From assembly GCA_030584085.1 (NCBI GenBank), contig CP129490.1, forward strand, positions 1,583,511 through 1,647,510: 64,000 nucleotides of DNA, read 5' to 3'. The notes below the pieces were generated by a model. It was not told where the DNA came from. It saw nothing but the letters and a program-made list of their open reading frames with translations, and did no database searches. Every line of letters begins with the position of its first letter. Positions within the stretch are counted from its first letter, which is position 1. Position numbers and translations under genes: made by a program. Positions 43,262-52,294 of the stretch are shown here, piece by piece. This DNA is from Melioribacteraceae bacterium (GTDB lineage: Bacteria > Bacteroidota > Ignavibacteria > Ignavibacteriales > Melioribacteraceae).

Positions 43262-44521
43262 ATGACCCGTAATCTCAAACCTAACACAATACTTTTTATT
43301 CCGGATGCCCACTATTTATCTGATCCAATTTATACTAGACTTGCAGCTAATAAAATAGAAAAATTTAACTATTTCTATTTTTTAACTAATTTTCCTATGA
43401 ATTTTGTTCAGAGATATGAAAGTAGCAAAATTGATCAAAAACTATTTGATAAGATCTACATACAGAATAATCCTAATAAGGAATTTTTATTTAGTATTAT
43501 TTACAAGGCAAACTTAAAATATAAAATTAAAAATTTAATTAAATTTATTAAATTATATAAATTTTATAGGAAAGAAGTTTATAATACACTTAATGAACTC
43601 TCACCATCAATAATCGTAGCAACAACAGACATGTTACTGATAAATCGAGATATATATAAGTGGGCTTTATCAAAGAAAATTCCTTTTGTAGTTTATCAAT
43701 CAGCCTTTCTTGAGTCTCCTCATTATAATTTTACGACGAATGTAAAAAATTATTTATATAGAATTTGTTTTAACAGACTATTGAACATACCTCTTGGTAG
43801 GTACAATAATCTCTATGGCAATGAATTCAAAGATAGTTATTTATTTTTATGGGGAGAGTACTTTAAAAAAGACTATAATAGCAAAAAAGCTGATGATAAA
43901 ATTAAATATGTTGGAAATCCATATTATGAGGAAATTATCGCAAGAAGTAAGTTTAATATAAATCGAATTATGAGCGATTTACCTAAAGAGAATCTTAATA
44001 TACTTATCTGCACTAATGATCTAACAGGTTTTCTTACGAAAGAAGAAATTGAAAAGATATTTACAATTTATCAAAAAGCGATTATTGAAAATCCAAATCA
44101 TCACTTTATATTTAAAATACATCCGGGTGAATCAGAACAAAAGTATGAAAGTCTATTTAATAAAGAAAAAGTAAAGAATTATTCCGTTGAAACAAAACAA
44201 ACTATGACGCAACTATTAGGCTATGCTCACATTCAGGTCTCTATAGGTTCTTTAACTTCTTTCGAAGCTATCCTCTCTGGAATACCTATAATAATTATAA
44301 ATTCAAAATTACTAAAGATTGCCGATCATTTTAATGATAAATTAGATGAAAAAGTTTATAACTATGATGAATTTAATAAAAAAATTAGCTTTATGAATTC
44401 AGCCTCAGTCTATGAGTCCTTTTTATTAAAAAGAGAAGATTATATTAATAAATTAATGCAATTAGATAGTGTCACAAGATTTAATAATACAATAAAGCAA
44501 ATACTTAATAATGAATTATAA
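43262..44521 (+). CDS. GT-B-fold glycosyltransferase-like protein
   Basis: A 419-residue protein without a transmembrane segment. The C-terminal half resembles the CDP-glycerol or capsule-type GT-B transferases: NLNILICTNDLTGF, HFIFKIHPGESEQKYE and VSIGSLTSFEAILSGIPIIII. The HPGE and S-x-FEA elements fit nucleotide-sugar binding. Nonulosonic-acid transferases with this fold are known, so it may add the sialic-acid-like residue; this is inference. It overlaps the next gene by 11 bp and is notably AT-rich. Confidence 0.65.
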   Translation: MTRNLKPNTILFIPDAHYLSDPIYTRLAANKIEKFNYFYFLTNFPMNFVQRYESSKIDQKLFDKIYIQNNPNKEFLFSIIYKANLKYKIKNLIKFIKLYKFYRKEVYNTLNELSPSIIVATTDMLLINRDIYKWALSKKIPFVVYQSAFLESPHYNFTTNVKNYLYRICFNRLLNIPLGRYNNLYGNEFKDSYLFLWGEYFKKDYNSKKADDKIKYVGNPYYEEIIARSKFNINRIMSDLPKENLNILICTNDLTGFLTKEEIEKIFTIYQKAIIENPNHHFIFKIHPGESEQKYESLFNKEKVKNYSVETKQTMTQLLGYAHIQVSIGSLTSFEAILSGIPIIIINSKLLKIADHFNDKLDEKVYNYDEFNKKISFMNSASVYESFLLKREDYINKLMQLDSVTRFNNTIKQILNNEL

Positions 44522-46046
44522 AGAATATTTGGAATTTCAAAATCAACTATCCCAAGTTGAAAAATTTACTGAATTAATAAACATAAAGTATGAAGGATTC
44601 CCGCTCTGGTATTTACTTAAAGATTCTTTATACTTTTTTCTATTTTATAATTTTAAAACTAATACAGTTTCGGTTATAAAAAAATCTAATAAATTATTAT
44701 TATTTGTTTTAAACAGTTATTGTAATGAAATAAAATTTAATATAAAATTTATTGTTTATAAGAATAATAAAAATAAATTATTGTTTATTTCAAATAGAAA
44801 TTTTAAAATAAATAAAAATGGTTACTGGATCGACCCATTTTGGAATGATATATTAATTAATTTATCGGATAAGTATGATTCGGTAATCATTAACTATAAT
44901 CATGGTGAAAAAAATTATAAAAAGCATTTGGCTTACTCTGAATTTGGAGAGTATTTTATTAAAAATCCTATTTATAATTTAAGTTACTATTGGAAATTTA
45001 AAAATAGAAATGATATTAAAGATAAATTGAATGATTTAATTCAATTCTTCGAAAAATTAAATAAAGATGGAATTATAGATGATAATCTCATAGTCTTATT
45101 AAAAAAATTCCTTAAATCAAAATATTCATCTCTAAAAATATATTCCATTCTTAATGAATACCGTAAGTCAAAGAAAACACTTTTATTATTACAACCCAAA
45201 CTCATTTTTATAACAAGCGTGCAAGGACACCTTGGTATAATTGCTGCAGCCAAAGAGATGCATATACCTATTATCGAATATCAACATGGTATAATCGATC
45301 ATAATCATCCTGCATATATTTATAATGAAAACTTAAAACATGATAATAGGATTCTTGTTCCAAATTATTTATTCTTATTTGGTGAATATTGGAGAAAAAT
45401 ACTGATAAAAAATAATTTCTGGAATGATGAGCAACTTCATGAAGTAGGGTATTTACAAGCAAGTTATATTGAAAAGAAAAAGTTTGCTCCTGAAAATAAA
45501 AAAAATGAATTTAATGTACTGTTTACCGCTCAAGACGTATTTCATGACGAGGCATTTAATTATCTTAAAGATTTTTTGAGTTATATTTCAATAAAACCAA
45601 ATAATATAATATTAATAATAAAATTGCATCCAAGAGATCCTGAAGCATTGAATATTTATCAAAAATTATATGATCAATTCCCACTAAAGTGTAAAATTAT
45701 ATCAGATAATAAAACTACAATTTATGATTGTTTTAAAGAGACTAAGTATCACTTAACAGCATATTCCAATTCTCTTTTCGAGGCACTTTCAATAGGTATT
45801 CCCTGTGCAACAATTCATCCGCTCGGATATTATTATTTTGATGAGTTAATTGCGGAAAAAGGAATAGGTCATTTTATGAGTCCGATTGATCTATCCAATT
45901 ACCTGGAAGAAATTAGTGAAAACGAAGAATTATATTCGCAATTAAAACAAAATACATCTAAATATGAAGACTATTTCTACAAAAAATATAATTTGGATAA
46001 TAGTCTAAAGATAATTGACGATATAATCTCCAAAACAGAAAAATAG
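44511..46046 (+). CDS. Second GT-B-fold glycosyltransferase-like protein
   Basis: A 511-residue soluble protein. Its C-terminal half contains IIEYQHGIIDHNHPAY, LIIKLHPRDPEALNIY and AYSNSLFEALSIGIPCATI, matching the pattern in the preceding protein and in surface-polysaccharide GT-B transferases. The N-terminal half is very rich in Lys, Asn and Ile and is not recognisable. It likely acts in repeat-unit assembly. Codon use is strongly AT-biased. Confidence 0.62.
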   Translation: MNYKEYLEFQNQLSQVEKFTELINIKYEGFPLWYLLKDSLYFFLFYNFKTNTVSVIKKSNKLLLFVLNSYCNEIKFNIKFIVYKNNKNKLLFISNRNFKINKNGYWIDPFWNDILINLSDKYDSVIINYNHGEKNYKKHLAYSEFGEYFIKNPIYNLSYYWKFKNRNDIKDKLNDLIQFFEKLNKDGIIDDNLIVLLKKFLKSKYSSLKIYSILNEYRKSKKTLLLLQPKLIFITSVQGHLGIIAAAKEMHIPIIEYQHGIIDHNHPAYIYNENLKHDNRILVPNYLFLFGEYWRKILIKNNFWNDEQLHEVGYLQASYIEKKKFAPENKKNEFNVLFTAQDVFHDEAFNYLKDFLSYISIKPNNIILIIKLHPRDPEALNIYQKLYDQFPLKCKIISDNKTTIYDCFKETKYHLTAYSNSLFEALSIGIPCATIHPLGYYYFDELIAEKGIGHFMSPIDLSNYLEEISENEELYSQLKQNTSKYEDYFYKKYNLDNSLKIIDDIISKTEK

Positions 46047-46081
46047 TAAAAAAGTAATTAACCGGATTTTTCGGTATAAAA

Positions 46082-47440
46082 ATGAATGAAATAAAGAAAC
46101 CAACATATAGTCTTATAACTCATATTATATTCATTGTATTTAGCTTCGTATATGTATTTACTTCACAAGATCCAAATCTTGGCGATCAGCATCCGATGAC
46201 TCAAAGATTTTATGAGTTATTTTTGCAAGGATTTGGGCACAAACACTTTTCATTTATGCAGTTTCTTATCTTTTTGCTCTCAATTATAGCCTTCCACTAT
46301 CATTGGAGTCGTAAAAAGATTTCGAGAAATTTCCTTGAGAAAAGAATAATTTTTATAACAGTAATCTATATTATAATGTTGCTCTTGAATCCAAACAGCA
46401 GAGTACTGACTCCAATTTTAGGATTACCTTTGTTGTCTGATCCAGATTTATATATTTATTTGCTTTTTATGGTAGCTATTTTTTTAATGAGGAGTAATGA
46501 AGATTTTATATTTTATTTTCGAACATTGATGAAATATTTACTCATATTTTTTGTTATACGGGTATTCTACTTATTATTATTAAGAGCTTTTGGACAGGGC
46601 GTTAATTATTTTGGATACCAATCTGTAACGATGGAAGAAGATACCCTCATTTTAGCAGTTTTGGTTCAAGTAATTTTTTTGGCATTATATTATATAAAAA
46701 ACAAGAATAAATACATTTATTTAGTGATAATATTTCAAATATTTCAAATATTATCATTTCGTCGAAGTGGTTTACTATTATCTTTACTTGTTATGGGCAC
46801 ATTTTTATTGCTTTTTTATGCAAAACGAAGTGTATTAAAAAGATTTACAAGTGCTTTGATTCTAATAATAGGAATAATTATTTTCTTTCTTAATCTTGAC
46901 GTCATGCCGAGAAGTACACTATTGCTAGTACATAGGTACGTAGGGGCTTATATAACCCTGCCAGCGGCGGTCTCTTTTGCGGATGTTGCAAAAAACGAAC
47001 ACTTTGCTCAATCAAATCAATCAATAATTGAACAAGCTGGACATTTAAGCTTTTGGGGTTTTGGATATGGTAGTTCATTGACACGATTTAATTTTAATTA
47101 TAAAGGAAATACAGGAATACACAATGTTTACTTTAATTTGTGGGAATGGCAAGGATTATTCGCCCTAATTTATTATTTAATATTGATATATATTATTTTA
47201 ATAAAAAGTATTTATATCATAAAAAAGTATAAATATTTAGATGATACATATAAGTATTTAAAAATGAGTATAATAATATTTTTCTTTTTTTATTTGATAA
47301 ATGCTTATGTATTAATGATGGTTAATTTTACCGGAATCAAAATGAAATTATTATGGGTACTAGTTCTGGCGTTTATGTTAAAAATAAATCAAAATAATTA
47401 TAAATTATTATTTAATAGTAATAATATTAGTAAAAAATAA
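46082..47440 (+). CDS. wzy: O-antigen polymerase (Wzy-like)
   Basis: A 452-residue membrane protein with around ten to twelve hydrophobic helices. There is one long periplasmic loop (about residues 285-350) containing SFWGFGYGSSLTRF and GIHNVYFNLWEWQGLF; this HNVY-x3-W-E-x-G-L pattern resembles the Wzy/WaaL loop. It should polymerise repeat units in the periplasm. Wzy proteins are weakly conserved, so the call rests on topology, the loop motif and neighbouring wzx. Confidence 0.8.
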   Translation: MNEIKKPTYSLITHIIFIVFSFVYVFTSQDPNLGDQHPMTQRFYELFLQGFGHKHFSFMQFLIFLLSIIAFHYHWSRKKISRNFLEKRIIFITVIYIIMLLLNPNSRVLTPILGLPLLSDPDLYIYLLFMVAIFLMRSNEDFIFYFRTLMKYLLIFFVIRVFYLLLLRAFGQGVNYFGYQSVTMEEDTLILAVLVQVIFLALYYIKNKNKYIYLVIIFQIFQILSFRRSGLLLSLLVMGTFLLLFYAKRSVLKRFTSALILIIGIIIFFLNLDVMPRSTLLLVHRYVGAYITLPAAVSFADVAKNEHFAQSNQSIIEQAGHLSFWGFGYGSSLTRFNFNYKGNTGIHNVYFNLWEWQGLFALIYYLILIYIILIKSIYIIKKYKYLDDTYKYLKMSIIIFFFFYLINAYVLMMVNFTGIKMKLLWVLVLAFMLKINQNNYKLLFNSNNISKK

Positions 47441-47456
47441 TTTTCGTATAAACAAA

Positions 47457-48524
47457 ATGAAATATTTATTTTATTTAGTTCATCCATCAAAATATTATCT
47501 TTTTCGTAAAACGATAAACGAATTAATATATGATGGTCATAAAGTTAAGATACTGATATCTTCGAAAGATGTTTTAAATGATCTAATAAAAACTGAAGAC
47601 TGGGATTATGTAAATATTTTCCCAGAGGGAAGAAACTCAAAAAAGAAATTATATTACATAAATAAAATTGCATTACTTTTTAAAACAATAATTAGACTAA
47701 AACCATATGCAAAAAAAGACTATGATTTTTTCATTACTGATGATTTATTAGGTTTTTGGGGTAAACTAATTAATGTTAAAACGTATTTTTTTACAGATGA
47801 TGATATAGGCGCAATAAAATATTTATTTTTCTTTATGATTTTTTGTGATTATATTATCTGCCCCAAAGGGACAAACTTGGGTATATTAAATTCAAGACGA
47901 ATCCAATTTAATGCTTTCAAACAATCAGCATATTTGCATCCTAATGTTTTTATACCTAATCAATCTATAATAAGAAAATATAAATTAAGAGAATATAATT
48001 ATGTAATTATCAGAAAAGTAAGCCTTCATGCTATACATGATAAAGGAAAAGAAGGTCTTAATTTAAAAACAATAGATATTATTAAAAATATTTTTAAAGA
48101 ATATACTATTATTACAATTCAAGAAGATGTTAATGGTTTAATGAATCAAATGACATTAGAAAGAATACAAATTAATCCATCAGATATTTTAGATATAATT
48201 TATTATGCAAGATGTTTAGTGGGTGATAGTCAAACCATGTGTGCTGAAGCTGCTTTTCTTGGAACTCCTTTTATTTGGAGCAGTCATTTTCTTCATAAAG
48301 TTCCATATTTGGAATTATTAATAAATAAGTATAAGCTTGGTTATGCAGTTGAATTATCCGATTATACTAAAATAAGAGAATGTTCTTTAGATATTTTGAA
48401 TTCTCCTTTTAAAAATGATACTATACAATTATTCGAAGACACAATTGATTTAAGTGAAGAGTTAGTTAAGCTGTTTAATTTTGACCCCCGTAATGGCCAC
48501 AATAGTAAACAACGATTTTTGTAA
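47457..48524 (+). CDS. DUF354-like GT-B-fold protein
   Basis: A 355-residue protein resembling the DUF354 family: MKYLFYLVHPSKYYLFRKTI at the N-terminus, FFITDDLLGFWGKL in the middle, and LVGDSQTMCAEAAFLGTPFI at about residues 257-276, which is the family signature. DUF354 proteins are common in archaeal and bacterial surface-sugar loci and look like glycosyltransferases or epimerases without assigned reaction. It is strongly AT-rich. A 76-bp gap separates it from the next gene. Confidence 0.75.
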   Translation: MKYLFYLVHPSKYYLFRKTINELIYDGHKVKILISSKDVLNDLIKTEDWDYVNIFPEGRNSKKKLYYINKIALLFKTIIRLKPYAKKDYDFFITDDLLGFWGKLINVKTYFFTDDDIGAIKYLFFFMIFCDYIICPKGTNLGILNSRRIQFNAFKQSAYLHPNVFIPNQSIIRKYKLREYNYVIIRKVSLHAIHDKGKEGLNLKTIDIIKNIFKEYTIITIQEDVNGLMNQMTLERIQINPSDILDIIYYARCLVGDSQTMCAEAAFLGTPFIWSSHFLHKVPYLELLINKYKLGYAVELSDYTKIRECSLDILNSPFKNDTIQLFEDTIDLSEELVKLFNFDPRNGHNSKQRFL

Positions 48525-48600
48525 ATGTAAGTTTCCAACATGATACGTGTTGAAAGAAAACTCCACAATAGTATTTTCAATAATTAATAATTGGAATTAA

Positions 48601-50637
48601 ATGTGCGGTATATTTGGTGTAATTGCTAAAGAAGAAAATTATAATCGAAGAGAGCTATTTAGGGTACTTGAAGATGTTGCAAAACTATCTCAAGATAGAG
48701 GACAAGATTCATCTGGCTTTTCTTTTAGATTTGAATCAAAGAAAAGAATTAAAGTTCTCAAGGCACCCATCTCGATTGATGATGTATTGAATTCTATTGA
48801 ATTTAAAAATCTTAATAATGAAATTATTAGAGAAACTAAACTAAATAATAGTGGAATATTCATTGCTTTTGGTCATGCGCGACTTGTCACCAATGGTTCG
48901 CAGGTAAAAAATGTTAATAACCAACCTGTCCTCAAAGATGGTCTTATTGGAGTACATAATGGAATAATTGTGAATGTTGATGAAATTTGGAAGCAGCATA
49001 AAGATATCCGGAGAGAATATGACATAGATACGGAAGTAATGCTCGCATTGTTGCGTAAATACTTATCAGAAGGAAAAAGCACAATTGAAGCTTATAACTT
49101 AACCCTTGATGAGATATACGGGACTGTTGCAACAGCTATCGCTTTCAATGATAGAGAAGAGTTTTTATTAGGTACAAATAATGGTTCCCTTTATATCCTA
49201 TCGGATTATGAAAACATATTAATCTTTGCCTCAGAGAAATACTTCCTCTCAAATCTGCTAAAAAAATATGATCTTTACAGTAAGTTCCCGAAGATTTTAC
49301 TAAAGCAGGTAGAACCTAATTCGGGAATATTGATTGATACAAAAAATATGAAATATTATGATTTCAGTAACGAGATAAACGAATATAAAAATTATTCGGC
49401 TTCTGTTTTAGAGCAACATTATTCAATTGATTTAGAAACAATTTCGAACACTGCAGATACCAAATCAGTTGTAATTGATGTTGAGAAGTTTGCATCAGAC
49501 CCAACCAATCGTTATAAAAAAGAATTACTTGAGTTTAATATTGATCGTATAAAAGAACTGAAAAGATGTACAAGATGCGTGCTACCGGAGACATTTCCGT
49601 TTATTGAGTTTAATCAAGATGGGGTTTGTAATTATTGTTCAAATTATGTGCAGCGTAATCAGCCTAAATCAATCGAGGAACTGAAAGAATTGGTTAAACC
49701 TTATCGAAGCAAAGGTGGAGAACATGATTGCCTCGTTCCTTTTAGCGGGGGCAGAGATAGTACTTATGTCTTACACTTTGTAAAAAATGTATTGGAACTA
49801 AACCCTATTGCTTTTACGTACGATTGGGGGATGGTAACAGATTTAGCAAGGAGAAATATTGCGCGAGTTTGCGGTAAACTTGGTATTGAAAATATTATTG
49901 TAGCGGCTGACATTAGGAAGAAAAGAGAATATATAAAGAAAAATATTCAGGCTTGGTTGAAAAGACCGGAACTGGGTATGATACCATTATTTATGGCGGG
50001 TGATAAGTACTTTTTCAAGTATGCAAACCAAGTAAGAAAACAAAATAATATTAAGTTACAAATATGGGGTATAAATTTTCTTGAGAATACAGATTTTAAA
50101 GTTGGTTTCGCAGGAGTACCGCCACAATGGAAAAAAGAAATGATCTATTCAATGAATATAAAGAGGCAATTTTCCTTATTTAGGTTTATTTCACAAAGTA
50201 TACTTTCCAATCCATCCTATATTAACTCTTCTATTTTTGATACTCTTGGTTCTTTTTTTTCAAGATATTTTAATCCTCGTGAAGACTATTTTCATTTCTT
50301 CGATTTTTATCAATGGAATGAAAAAGAAATTGAAGATATTCTTATTCATGAATATGATTGGGAAATAGCTAATGACTTAACTTCAACCTGGCGCATAGGG
50401 GATGGGACAGCAAGTTTTTATAACTATATATACTATACGGTAGCCGGCTTCTCAGAATTTGATACATTTAGAAGTAATCAGATTAGAGAGGGAATGATTT
50501 CGAGAGAAGAAGCTCTTGAATTAGTTTCAGAAGAAAACCGTCCTCGCTATGAATCGCTAAGATGGTACCTAGAAATCATCGGACTCGATTTCAAAACAGT
50601 AATAAACCGAATCAACCAAATCCCAAAACTGTATTAG
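48601..50637 (+). CDS. Fusion of class II glutaminase and N-acetyl sugar amidotransferase
   Basis: A 678-residue protein. It starts MCGIFGVIAK, so after methionine removal Cys2 is the N-terminal nucleophile of a class II glutamine amidotransferase domain (to about residue 240, with GHARLVTNG and VHNGIIVN). From about residue 320 the sequence is a WbpG/PseA-like amidotransferase: zinc ribbon CTRCVLPETFPF and CNYC, PP-loop SGGRDS (about 382-387), and REGMISREEALELV near the C-terminus. A single chain could thus make its own ammonia and amidate a sugar, without HisH/HisF. It closes the repeat-poor block. Confidence 0.88.
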   Translation: MCGIFGVIAKEENYNRRELFRVLEDVAKLSQDRGQDSSGFSFRFESKKRIKVLKAPISIDDVLNSIEFKNLNNEIIRETKLNNSGIFIAFGHARLVTNGSQVKNVNNQPVLKDGLIGVHNGIIVNVDEIWKQHKDIRREYDIDTEVMLALLRKYLSEGKSTIEAYNLTLDEIYGTVATAIAFNDREEFLLGTNNGSLYILSDYENILIFASEKYFLSNLLKKYDLYSKFPKILLKQVEPNSGILIDTKNMKYYDFSNEINEYKNYSASVLEQHYSIDLETISNTADTKSVVIDVEKFASDPTNRYKKELLEFNIDRIKELKRCTRCVLPETFPFIEFNQDGVCNYCSNYVQRNQPKSIEELKELVKPYRSKGGEHDCLVPFSGGRDSTYVLHFVKNVLELNPIAFTYDWGMVTDLARRNIARVCGKLGIENIIVAADIRKKREYIKKNIQAWLKRPELGMIPLFMAGDKYFFKYANQVRKQNNIKLQIWGINFLENTDFKVGFAGVPPQWKKEMIYSMNIKRQFSLFRFISQSILSNPSYINSSIFDTLGSFFSRYFNPREDYFHFFDFYQWNEKEIEDILIHEYDWEIANDLTSTWRIGDGTASFYNYIYYTVAGFSEFDTFRSNQIREGMISREEALELVSEENRPRYESLRWYLEIIGLDFKTVINRINQIPKLY

Positions 50638-50720
50638 TATCTAATCTGCGCAATTCAGCGAGATCTGCGAGAAATAAAAACGGGTTCACGCAGAATGCGG
50701 AGAAGATCGCAGAATTAAGT
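50638..50720. repeat. tctgcgag-type dispersed repeat (R9)
   Basis: Words such as gcaattcagcgagatctgcg and cacgcagaatgcggagaaga. Similar text lies at 51107-51200 and, interrupted by two GC-rich inserts, at 52066-52135. The open frame running through it (from 50562) is not the start of the following gene. Confidence 0.75.
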
Positions 50721-51104
50721 ATGGAAAAATTAGAAAACAAAATATCCTACGACATCCGCGGAGCAATATTCAATGTTTACAAAAATCTTGGTCCCGGTTT
50801 ACTCGAATCAGTCTATGAATCCGCTCTCGCATACGAACTACTAAAGACCGGCAGAAAAGTAAAAACTCAAGTGGGGCTACCCGTAAAATACGAAGACCAA
50901 ACAATGGAACTCGGCTTTAGATTAGATTTATTGGTTGATGATTTGGTAATCGTAGAAATAAAATCTGTAGAAGCACTAGCACCTGTCCATCACAAACAGC
51001 TACTTACATATCTCAAGCTCACCGACTTAAAGTTAGGTTTATTAGTCAACTTCAACACAGACGACATCAAAAAAGAAATAATAAGAATCGTAAATAATTT
51101 ATAA
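50721..51104 (+). CDS. GxxExxY family protein (PD-(D/E)xK-like), second copy
   Basis: A 127-residue paralogue of the protein at 8513: GPGLLESVYESALAYELLKTG holds the GxxExxY motif, and FRLDLLVDDLVIVEIKS carries the Asp and ExK residues. The start is ATG 50721; the frame remains open further upstream, but only through the end of the previous gene and an R9 repeat. It lies between two R9 repeats, just as the first copy lies between R1 repeats. Confidence 0.88.
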   Translation: MEKLENKISYDIRGAIFNVYKNLGPGLLESVYESALAYELLKTGRKVKTQVGLPVKYEDQTMELGFRLDLLVDDLVIVEIKSVEALAPVHHKQLLTYLKLTDLKLGLLVNFNTDDIKKEIIRIVNNL

Positions 51105-51252
51105 AGTTTGATCTGCGCCAATCCGCGAAGTCTGCGAGAAAAAAGTTCACACAGAAACCGCAGAAAAGTTCAGCGTAATTCCGCGAAATCTACGTCAAAT
51201 AAATAAGTGTCAACTCGCAACAACTCAAAATAATTTTTCAATAACAAAATTT
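51105..51252. repeat. R9 repeat downstream of GxxExxY gene
   Basis: Holds the uninterrupted R9 phrase aatccgcgaagtctgcgaga (51120-51139), a useful empty-site comparison for 52076-52135. Confidence 0.75.
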
Positions 51253-51834
51253 ATGTCTATCAAATATTTTTTGATTTTTCTCTTCCTAACATTTCTTGTT
51301 ACAACAAATTCAAATGCACAAAATTTGTCTACGATCGACGCGCACGCCCCGACCTACTTCATTTCCCTCAACTACGGCATTCAAATGTCCGGCATTAAAG
51401 ATGAAGATTTTATCAGTTCAAACTATTCTCCATTATTCAATATTACCACCGGCAAATGGTTCACTCAACAGTTTGCACTCCAAATAGGGTACAAAGGTTT
51501 TTATTTTAATGCCATCGCAGATGAAGTTAAGCATCATTACAATTACTTCTACGCTGAAGCAGTAATCAATTTTAATAATTTTATTGACCCAGATCGAGAA
51601 AATAGAATTTGGAATTTACTTTTACACACCGGTCCTGGTTACTTCTATAATCACGTTTACCGCAGAGCAAGTCTCCACTTTAACCTTGGTATCCAAAACA
51701 CATTTCAGTTATCAGATCATTTTCACGCTTCACTTGACATTGCTTCAATAGTCGGCTGGGACATTTACCAAGGTGATGAAGACATACTACCCGGAATAAC
51801 AATCGGATTAATATACTTATTTGATATTAATTGA
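51253..51834 (+). CDS. Outer-membrane beta-barrel-like protein with signal peptide
   Basis: A 193-residue protein with an N-terminal signal peptide (hydrophobic FLIFLFLTFLVTT followed by NSNAQ, a probable cleavage site). It then shows alternating beta-strand patterns (YFISLNYGIQMSG, QFALQIGYKGFYF, YNYFYAEAVINF, LHFNLGIQNTFQL) and a final strand with aromatic residue near the C-terminus (GLIYLFDIN). Probably a small outer-membrane beta barrel; its function is unknown. A relic of the 3' end of a paralogue follows at 51970. Confidence 0.75.
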   Translation: MSIKYFLIFLFLTFLVTTNSNAQNLSTIDAHAPTYFISLNYGIQMSGIKDEDFISSNYSPLFNITTGKWFTQQFALQIGYKGFYFNAIADEVKHHYNYFYAEAVINFNNFIDPDRENRIWNLLLHTGPGYFYNHVYRRASLHFNLGIQNTFQLSDHFHASLDIASIVGWDIYQGDEDILPGITIGLIYLFDIN

Positions 51835-51878
51835 TAGCGAGAGAATATAGAAGGTTTTCGGATTTCAACAATTTTTTC

Positions 51879-51911
51879 CTCTCTTACCAAGAGAGGACTA
51901 AGGTGAGTTTA
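51879..51911. repeat. cctctctt/aagagagg palindrome
   Basis: cctctcttaccaagagagg followed by actaaggtgagttt. It is the reverse-oriented form of the start of composite repeat R4 and the non-coding relative of the element in wbpA. Confidence 0.75.
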
Positions 51912-51969
51912 TAAAAAATGAAAGCCGAAAACCGTAAATCTATCGGGTTATCGATCTGTTCGTTTGTAC

Positions 51970-52035
51970 CTTTACCAAGGTGATGAAGATATCTTACCCG
52001 GAATAATAATCGGTTTATCATACTGCTTTCAATAA
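51970..52035 (+). pseudogene. 3' relic of a paralogue of the outer-membrane protein gene
   Basis: Twenty-one codons and a stop read LYQGDEDILPGIIIGLSYCFQ, matching the last residues of the intact gene (IYQGDEDILPGITIGLIYLF). The rest of the second copy is absent; upstream lies the palindromic repeat at 51879. Confidence 0.82.
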
Positions 52036-52141
52036 AATAAGCTGTTCATAAAATATTTCATAATTCAGCGCCATTCCGCGATACTTGCCCGCCTCAGGCG
52101 TGGTCTGCGAGCTTGCCCGGCTTTGGAGGGAAACAGTTTTT

Positions 52142-52167
52142 AAGCGCTTCGGCGCTTTTTGTTTTTT
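52142..52167 (+). terminator. Intrinsic terminator
   Basis: aagcgc, loop ttcg, gcgctt forms a 6-bp GC-rich hairpin with a UUCG tetraloop, followed by tttgtttttt. It probably ends plus-strand transcription from the polysaccharide block and outer-membrane gene. Confidence 0.8.
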
Positions 52168-52294
52168 AAACTCTAAAGGAGAATTAGGAAAAATATAAGT
52201 CTCATAATTTTACAAACCTTTTTGCCTAGAATAGTATTCCACAAATTATTTGTTATTCAGATTTTCAAATCATTTTTATCTGTGATCTCTCCAC

